A stretch of 64,000 bases of DNA from positions 62,001 to 126,000 of the forward strand of contig NZ_BIXZ01000003.1 of assembly GCF_005406125.1 (NCBI RefSeq), given 5' to 3'. The translations under genes and the position numbers were made by a program. This DNA comes from Haloarcula mannanilytica. Lineage in GTDB: Archaea > Halobacteriota > Halobacteria > Halobacteriales > Haloarculaceae. Numbering within the stretch: position 1 is the stretch's first letter; each line of letters begins with the position of its first letter. Of this stretch, positions 59,078 to 64,000 are shown piece after piece. The notes under the pieces were generated by a model, which had not been told where the DNA came from, searched no databases, and saw nothing but the letters and a program-made list of their open reading frames with translations.

Positions 59078-60067
59078 GTGAACCGACGACAGCTAGGGAC
59101 GACGGGGTATGACGTGACAGATGTTGGACTGGGAACCTGGAACATCGGCGGTGACTGGGGCGATGTCTCCGAGGAGGAGGGCCGCGAGACGGTCCGGACC
59201 GCGCTCGATGCGGGCGTCGACTTCATCGACACCGCCGACGTGTACGGCGACGGCTTCAGCGAGCAGCGCATCGCCGAAGTGCTCGACGAACGGGAGGTCC
59301 GCGACGAGGTGACTGTCGCGACGAAGGCCGGCCGCCGGCTCGACCCACATACCGCCGAGCGCTACAACTACGACAATCTCTCCGAACACGTCGACCGCTC
59401 CCGGGAGTACCTCGGGGTCGACACGCTCGAACTGCTGCAACTGCACTGCCCGCCGACCGACGCCTACTACCAGCCGGAGACGTTCGACGCCCTCGCGCGG
59501 CTGAAAGACGAGGGGAAGGTCGACCACTGCGGCGTCAGCGTCGAACGCGTCGAGGAAGCGCTGAAAGCCATCGAGTACCCGGAGGTCGAGACGGTCCAGA
59601 TAATCTTCAACATGTTCCGCCAGCGACCCGCGGAGCGGTTCTTCGAGGAAGCAAAGCGCCGGGACATCGGCGTCATCGTCCGCGTCCCGCTGGCCTCCGG
59701 ACTCCTGACCGGCAAGCTCTCCCGGGACATGGAGTTCCCCGAGAACGACCACCGGAACTTCAACATCGAGGGCGAGGCCTTCGACCGCGGCGAAACCTTC
59801 GCCGGCCTCCCGGTCGATGCAGGCTTCGACGCCGTCGAGGAACTCCGCGGGCACGTCCCCGAGCGGATGACGATGGCCCAGATGGCGCTGCGCTGGATTC
59901 TGGACCACGACGCGGTGTCGACTGTCATCCCCGGCTCTACCAACCCGGACCACGTTCAGGCGAACGCAGCAGTCAGCGAGATGGACTCGCTCTCGAACCA
60001 GGTCCACGGTGCGGTGCGTGACATCTACGAGGAGTACGTCTTCGACAGTGTCCACCATCGCTGGTAG
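59078..60067 (+). CDS. aldo/keto reductase
   Basis: The protein has 329 residues from a GTG start at 59,078 (NRRQLGTTGYDVTDVGLGTW). AKR hallmarks: Asp and Tyr in DTADVYGDGFSEQ (about 46-58), Lys in VATKAGRRLDPH, His in LLQLHCPPTDA, C-terminal cofactor loop VIPGSTNPDHV. Reactions include reduction of aldehydes with NADPH. It is a different subgroup from the 32.7-kb AKR. An upstream frame from 58,871 is rejected because it antisenses the zinc-ribbon region. Confidence 0.9.
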   Translation: MNRRQLGTTGYDVTDVGLGTWNIGGDWGDVSEEEGRETVRTALDAGVDFIDTADVYGDGFSEQRIAEVLDEREVRDEVTVATKAGRRLDPHTAERYNYDNLSEHVDRSREYLGVDTLELLQLHCPPTDAYYQPETFDALARLKDEGKVDHCGVSVERVEEALKAIEYPEVETVQIIFNMFRQRPAERFFEEAKRRDIGVIVRVPLASGLLTGKLSRDMEFPENDHRNFNIEGEAFDRGETFAGLPVDAGFDAVEELRGHVPERMTMAQMALRWILDHDAVSTVIPGSTNPDHVQANAAVSEMDSLSNQVHGAVRDIYEEYVFDSVHHRW

Positions 60068-60257
60068 TCGCCACGCCACGAACAGGTCTGTCTACAGACA
60101 CTTTGTAACAGCGGTCGAGCACGACTGAAGCGGTGAACTCAGTCTCAGAATTTCGCTGGGAACACAGACGATGTACCTGGATTTAGATACGCAAACCGAC
60201 TATTCGGTCGGCGGAAAACATATGAATACAGATAGTTTTCGGGTATTGTCGTATCAG

Positions 60258-60396
60258 AATATATAAACGAGTCAGACAGTTGGCGGATGCTGTGGCAGAC
60301 ACCGGAATCGCCTGTCGGTCGGCGAGGGACACCGGTCCCGTGCCTGCCATCGCAGGCGGGCGTTCTATTCCCGTGGCTCCTGATGCATGGACTGTG
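60258..60396 (+). promoter_or_regulatory. strong TATA box with leaderless mini-ORF and hairpin upstream of BrkB gene
   Basis: The run AATATATAAAC (60,258-60,268) is followed 24 bases later by an ATG (60,287) opening a 36-codon frame (MLWQTPESPVGRRG) ending at 60,396. Inside it the hairpin GCCTGC-CATC-GCAGGC (60,342-60,357) is perfect. The start of the BrkB-type gene is about 160 bases from the expected start of transcription. This may be a leader, a small protein or an RNA element; no decision is possible. Confidence 0.4.
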
Positions 60397-60449
60397 AATC
60401 TCGTTCAGCTATCAGGTATCGTCTGCACTACTGGCGTGTGGCTCCAACG

Positions 60450-61208
60450 ATGAGTGGTGTCGCAACCGGGCGCGAGATCGTCCAGACGGTCCGGGAGGAG
60501 AACGTCCCGTTCATGGCGGCCAGTATCGCCTACTACGCGATTGCCTCTATCGTTCCGCTGCTTGCGCTCTCGCTCGCCGTGCTCTCCGCGTTCGGGGGGA
60601 CCGCCACGCTACTGGACCTCCTTCGGACGGTGCTGGGCGAGAACGGGCAGGCGATTCTGACGGAACTGATCGAGAACACGCGCGGCCACGGAGCCACCGG
60701 AACCCTGAGTCTGTTGTTCGTGGTCTGGAGCGGTAGCAAGGTGTTCCGCGGCCTCACCATCGCCTTCACCGAGGTGTACGGCGAGGTCACTGATATCTCG
60801 TTGCCGGCCCAGTTCGCCCGCAGCGTAGCCGTGATGGGCGTACTCTTCGGCGCTGTCATCCTGCTGTCGGCCACTAGCGTCGCACTCACGTACGTTCAGT
60901 TGCAGATTCCGTATCCGACGCTGGTCGGCAACCTCACCGCGTTTGTCGCCCTCGTCGTCGCGTTCGGTCCGATCTACTACGTGCTGCCGCCGGTCGATAT
61001 CTCACTCTCGCACGTCGTGCCGGGCACGCTGGTAGCTGCAGCGGGCTGGATCACCATTCAGGTCGGGTTCTTCTACTACTCGGGCGCTGCCGGTCGGTAC
61101 GCGGCCTACGGCTACCTCGGGGCACTGCTCCTGTTCGTGACGGCGCTGTATCTGGCTGCGACTGTGTTGCTACTCGGTGTCGTCGTCAACGCGACGCTGG
61201 ACTGGTAG
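60450..61208 (+). CDS. YihY/BrkB-family membrane protein
   Basis: The protein has 252 residues from the ATG at 60,450 (MSGVATGREIVQTVREENVP); an in-frame start at 60,387 adds 21 residues. Six hydrophobic segments follow. Family signs are FMAASIAYYAIASIVPLLAL near the N-terminus and VWSGSKVFRGLTIAFTEVY. BrkB-type proteins are widespread with poorly known function (sometimes listed as tRNA-linked or transporter). The next gene lies 82 bases downstream on the same strand. Confidence 0.82.
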   Translation: MSGVATGREIVQTVREENVPFMAASIAYYAIASIVPLLALSLAVLSAFGGTATLLDLLRTVLGENGQAILTELIENTRGHGATGTLSLLFVVWSGSKVFRGLTIAFTEVYGEVTDISLPAQFARSVAVMGVLFGAVILLSATSVALTYVQLQIPYPTLVGNLTAFVALVVAFGPIYYVLPPVDISLSHVVPGTLVAAAGWITIQVGFFYYSGAAGRYAAYGYLGALLLFVTALYLAATVLLLGVVVNATLDW

Positions 61209-61290
61209 GGTGGGCCGGCCCGTTCACCTCGGGTCTTGCACTGGCAGGCAGTAGCTTCCTGCTGGTCCCACCAGTCTATCCAGTCGCTAT

Positions 61291-61656
61291 ATGAGTAAGT
61301 CAACATCACTGCGGCCCCGGGTCGCCGGGCGTCTGCAGTCCAGCGCGGAAGCGGCGATCAAACGACCGGTCAAGGAGGCTGTCCGGGAGGCGCTTGCGGA
61401 CACAGCCCAGAACGAGGCCGGCAATGCCGACCCCGCGACGGACGCGCTCGGGGCTGAGTCGCGGCGCATCGAAGTGGACACCTCAGATGTCGGCGACGCT
61501 GACGAGTCGGGGTCGTCCACTGGGGACCCCACACAGCCAGAGTCGGGTTCGCGGGTCCGGCGTCGGCTCAAATCTCGTCGAACGCTGGCGCTCGGGCTGG
61601 TCGCGCTCGGTGCCTACCTCACCCGTCGCCGCCGGTCCTCGACGAAAGACGACTAA
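61291..61656 (+). CDS. small protein with acidic middle and C-terminal helix
   Basis: The protein has 121 residues: a basic N-terminus (RPRVAGRLQSSAEAAIKRPVKEAV), an acidic middle (about 45-85) and a short hydrophobic segment near the end (LALGLVALGAYL), followed by RRRRSSTKDD. This suggests a membrane-anchored peripheral protein. It probably shares a transcript with the BrkB gene. No family recognised. Confidence 0.55.
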   Translation: MSKSTSLRPRVAGRLQSSAEAAIKRPVKEAVREALADTAQNEAGNADPATDALGAESRRIEVDTSDVGDADESGSSTGDPTQPESGSRVRRRLKSRRTLALGLVALGAYLTRRRRSSTKDD

Positions 61657-61684
61657 CGCCGCCGGCGATGCCACAGCATCGCTG

Positions 61685-62368
61685 TCAGTCGAACTCGTCG
61701 AAGTCGACGAACAGTACGTCCTCGACGAGGGCGTCGGTCGCGCGTCTGAGTCGCTCGGAGGCCGCCTGATGCGTGATGTCGAGGTCGTCGGCGAGTTCCT
61801 CCAAACTCACTTCTCGGGGCACCTTGAAGTAGCCCCGTTCGGAGGCCTCGGCGAGGATTTCGTACTGGGCGGATGTGAGCCCGTAGCGGCCCGCCGGATC
61901 TTCGTCGAGTTCCCGTATTGACGAGACCTCGAACGCGAGATTGTGGTCCTCACAGAAGTCATGCGTCCGGGAGAACAGCGACCGGCGCGGATACAGCACG
62001 CGCAGTTTCCAGGTGGTCCCTTGGCCCACTGCATCGAGAATCGTCGCCTCCGAGTTGGTGAGCATCTGGACGATGAGGTCGACGTGGTCGATCCACTCCA
62101 TCCTGAACAGCCACTCGTCCTCAAAGTCGCCCAGCAGTTCGACGTTGTCGACGGTCGGGTCCGCTTCGAGCGTCTGCTCGATGTCCTCGCGCTGGCTCCC
62201 CCGAACCCACAGCATCGGCATGAGTGCGTCGTTACCGCTCGTGACGATCCGCTCGATTTCGAACTGCAACTCCGGTAACTGCTCCAGCGAGTGGTTGAGC
62301 GCGAGGTCGCTGGCGGGCACCGTTCCGGAGACGATGGTGGGCATGGATACCCGAACTGCGAGCGGCAT
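61685..62368 (-). CDS. HTH-10 regulator with N-terminal sensor-like domain
   Basis: The protein has 227 residues. The N-terminal part (about 1-150) matches the Bat-associated ligand domain (SGNDALMPMLWVRGSQREDIEQTL, WKLRVLYPRRSLFSRTHDF). HTH-10 spans about 165-215 (LTSAQYEILAEASERGYFKVP, LADDLDITHQAASERLRRATD). It is divergent from the small PRC-like gene with 120 bases between. Its target is unknown. Confidence 0.82.
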   Translation of the reverse strand: MPLAVRVSMPTIVSGTVPASDLALNHSLEQLPELQFEIERIVTSGNDALMPMLWVRGSQREDIEQTLEADPTVDNVELLGDFEDEWLFRMEWIDHVDLIVQMLTNSEATILDAVGQGTTWKLRVLYPRRSLFSRTHDFCEDHNLAFEVSSIRELDEDPAGRYGLTSAQYEILAEASERGYFKVPREVSLEELADDLDITHQAASERLRRATDALVEDVLFVDFDEFD

Positions 62369-62488
62369 GCTAGTATGTCTTTCCGTTGACTAATCCGGGT
62401 CCGGAGGCACGCGACTGTCTCGATCTCCCCGTCGGCTGCGTATGCAAGCACGTCTGTGATGCCCGTACCGGCAGTAGCGACGGCTGCA

Positions 62489-62737
62489 ATGTCTACGATC
62501 CAACTGACCGACGACGATGTCGGCAAGACAGTCGTTACGAGTACTGGTGACGAGGTCGGTATCGTCAGCAGGTACAGATACGGCACCGCCTACGTCGACC
62601 CGGACCCCGGGCTGAAAACGACGCTCCTGACGAAACTCGGCTGGGAGGACACCGACGACGAGGACGGCTACCCGCTGCAGACTGACGCCGTCGACACCAT
62701 TACCGAAGAGCAGATTCGGCTTAGCTCGGACCTGTAA
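62489..62737 (+). CDS. small PRC-barrel-like protein
   Basis: The protein has 82 residues from the ATG at 62,489 (MSTIQLTDDDVGKTVVTSTG). The repeated short strands VGIVSRYRYGTAYVDPDPG fit the PRC-barrel-like fold seen in small haloarchaeal proteins. The C-terminal half is acidic. The fold is inferred from pattern only. Confidence 0.6.
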   Translation: MSTIQLTDDDVGKTVVTSTGDEVGIVSRYRYGTAYVDPDPGLKTTLLTKLGWEDTDDEDGYPLQTDAVDTITEEQIRLSSDL

Positions 62738-62847
62738 GTGACGGAGGTCAGGAGTCGGGGTATCGCAGTGCAACTGTTTTCTCGTGTCCGCTACCGAACA
62801 GCGAGTCGGTGACGACCGCTCACCGCTCGGCCGTTATCTGTCCGTCG

Positions 62848-63195
62848 TCACTTGACCATCGACTCACAGGCCTCAGCGCACTCCGACAGGACCTCGGCAC
62901 AGGTGCGACAGTGGTCGTGGTCGTGCTGTCGACATTCTTCGGCGCACTCCCGACAGACCGTCGCACAGAGTCCGGCCATCGCCTCTCGGTGTTCGGAGCC
63001 TCGGGCCAGGAGCTTGCAGTGGAGGGAGGCGATGTCCGTCACGTCGCGGCAGTGGCGAACACACTCGGTCATACCGTCCAGTCCCGCACACTCGTCGGCG
63101 CACCACTCGCATACTTCGACTGCGCGGCGACACAGTTCCAGACACTCGCGTTCACGCTCGCTCAGATGCGATGCGTCAGTGAGGGGTTGTGACAT
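62848..63195 (-). CDS. four-helix Cys-rich copper-storage-type protein (DUF326-like)
   Basis: The protein has 115 residues from the ATG at 63,195 (MSQPLTDASHLSERERECLE). It carries about 13 Cys in ExCxxC-like helical repeats (CLELCRRAVEVCEWC, CVRHCRDV, LCATVCRECAEECRQ, CRTCAEVLSECAEACE), with His at several turns. This matches the Csp/DUF326 four-helix bundles that bind many Cu(I) ions. Location is cytoplasmic (no signal peptide). An in-frame start 60 codons upstream is not used here. Confidence 0.82.
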   Translation of the reverse strand: MSQPLTDASHLSERERECLELCRRAVEVCEWCADECAGLDGMTECVRHCRDVTDIASLHCKLLARGSEHREAMAGLCATVCRECAEECRQHDHDHCRTCAEVLSECAEACESMVK

Positions 63196-63733
63196 TGCAG
63201 TGTCTGCTACCGCCTGTTCGCCCACGAGACTGTAGCTTGCATGCGAAGGTTGGCCGTCAGCTATGGGCAGGGCAGTCTCACAGCCGGCCCCGGACAGTCG
63301 ATGCATCTCAGCGGGATGGAAACGAGAACTGGGTACTGCGAACGGACCCGTCGAGGACCAGTGCCGGGTGGGCAAACCCGGCGTGGCACCGTCCCGTACA
63401 GGGGAGCAGGGGACGGTGGGTGTCGGGAGAGTACGAGCACGGAACGTGCTCGCATACGCCTCTCTGTGCTATCCGATGTTTGTTATACAGCCCTTTATCA
63501 GGAGATACTCGACGGTCTGTTCGACAGGAGGCGACTACCGAACGTCGGCCACACCGGCGCGGAGTCGTCGTCACTGACCGCTGCAACCGACGGTACGCCC
63601 GTCGCCAATCAGTCGTACTCCCCGTTTACAACGGACTAGCCAGCCGCTACTGGGTTGTCTCTGGACCGAAACGGGCCACGACGTTCTCCTCGCCCGGGCG
63701 GCGTCGACCTATGACGGGTGCGCCGCAGTGGGC
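63196..63733. other. intergenic stretch upstream of the DUF326-like gene
   Basis: About 540 bases have no supported gene. A long forward frame (63,241-63,639) lacks a good start, known motif and steady codon bias. A perfect hairpin GAGCAC-GGAAC-GTGCTC lies at 63,435-63,451. A TATA-like TTGTTATAC is near 63,480. Nothing more is certain. Confidence 0.4.
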
Positions 63734-63994
63734 TTACTCCTCTGTCACCAGTTTCGGACCCGGCTTCCAGGTGTTCCCTTCGAGGACAACGAGGTCGTAC
63801 CGTTCGAGTACCTGGAGTGTATCGACGACCGCCTGGGCGTCGAAAGAGACGGCCATATCTTCGGGCAGCTGCTGGGCGATTGCGCTGCGTGTCCCACCGT
63901 CCATCCGGACGACGGTGTCGAGCAACTGTTCGAGGTCGTCAAGCAGCGAGACGAGGGAGGTCGAACCCTCGTCCTCTGTCGCCAGCTTCGACAT
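63734..63994 (-). CDS. small winged-helix-like protein
   Basis: The protein has 86 residues (MSKLATEDEGSTSLVSLLDD), mainly helical with a closing beta-hairpin (YDLVVLEGNTWKPGPKLVTEE). The pattern helix, turn, helix, then the wing recalls small haloarchaeal wHTH proteins. It lies at the window edge and its upstream region is cut off. DNA binding is inferred only. Confidence 0.55.
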   Translation of the reverse strand: MSKLATEDEGSTSLVSLLDDLEQLLDTVVRMDGGTRSAIAQQLPEDMAVSFDAQAVVDTLQVLERYDLVVLEGNTWKPGPKLVTEE

Positions 63995-64000
63995 TACTTC

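Noticed and set aside
63241-63639. Forward 132-codon frame upstream of the DUF326-like gene
   Set aside because: No start context or motif; codon bias unsteady.
1-64000. CRISPR array, rRNA, or complete insertion sequence
   Set aside because: No regular short repeat-spacer pattern, no rRNA core motif and no transposase frame with DDE or HUH motifs were seen on reading both strands.

Overview
The window looks like chromosomal DNA of a haloarchaeon, most probably Haloarcula or a close relative. The reasons are high GC, strongly acidic proteins, many likely leaderless genes (a TATA-like box about 25 bases before the start codon), and families typical of Halobacteria: HTH-10 (Bat-type) regulators, SAMP ubiquitin-like modifiers, CdrL/CdrS with FtsZ2, SepF, RIO2, TFB, and a carotenoid-to-retinal cluster. 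The genus is inferred from remembered sequence likeness and was not tested.

Layout. 0-7 kb: the 3' end of an E1-like enzyme (UbaA), a cobalamin-type binding protein, a PUA RNA-binding protein, SepF, an ABC exporter pair and two haloarchaeal conserved proteins. 7.0-9.5 kb: a lower-GC accessory cassette with a secreted PKD protein carrying an Asp/Ser-rich tail, a small membrane protein and a lipoprotein. 9.6-16.1 kb: a rhodanese/beta-lactamase-fold protein, a second ABC pair and an RNase R-like exonuclease. 16.2-20.9 kb: the retinal module (bat-like regulator, crtB, crtY, brp/blh). 21-26.4 kb: ribosomal protein L15e, a tungsten-type aldehyde ferredoxin oxidoreductase and several MoaD/SAMP-type small proteins. 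26.5-36.4 kb: dehydrogenase, HTH-10, TFB, aldolase, cupin, methyltransferase, aldo/keto reductase, a second AOR and a DtxR-type regulator with clear operators. 36.4-38.2 kb: an AT-rich zone around rio2. 38.2-49.9 kb: mixed metabolism, including a GT-C glycosyltransferase, AI-2E-type transporter, MsrA, an apparently orphan NuoCD with a divergent HTH-10, lipoate ligase and endonuclease IV. 50-57 kb: a carotenoid-type desaturase, NcsA and the cell-division locus cdrL-cdrS-ftsZ2. 57 kb: tRNA-Tyr with an att-like duplicated 3' end. 57.3-64 kb: aminotransferase, aldo/keto reductase, BrkB-type protein, HTH-10 and a copper-type four-helix Cys protein.

How the genes fit together. Three themes recur. 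First, sulfur transfer and ubiquitin-like chemistry: UbaA, SAMP3, a MoaD-like protein ending in Cys-Cys instead of Gly-Gly, NcsA, and pterin-dependent AORs. Second, cell division: sepF at 3 kb and cdrL-cdrS-ftsZ2 at 55-57 kb. Third, retinal and carotenoid synthesis, with no opsin gene in the window.

No complete mobile element, rRNA or CRISPR array was seen. The items most worth following are a palindrome shared by two divergent promoter regions around an HTH-10 gene and tfb, a chain of overlapping mini-ORFs in front of the DtxR-type gene, two long hairpin elements with shared AGCCAGAAAGCCCC ends, the Cys-Cys MoaD-like protein, and the att-like scar at tRNA-Tyr.
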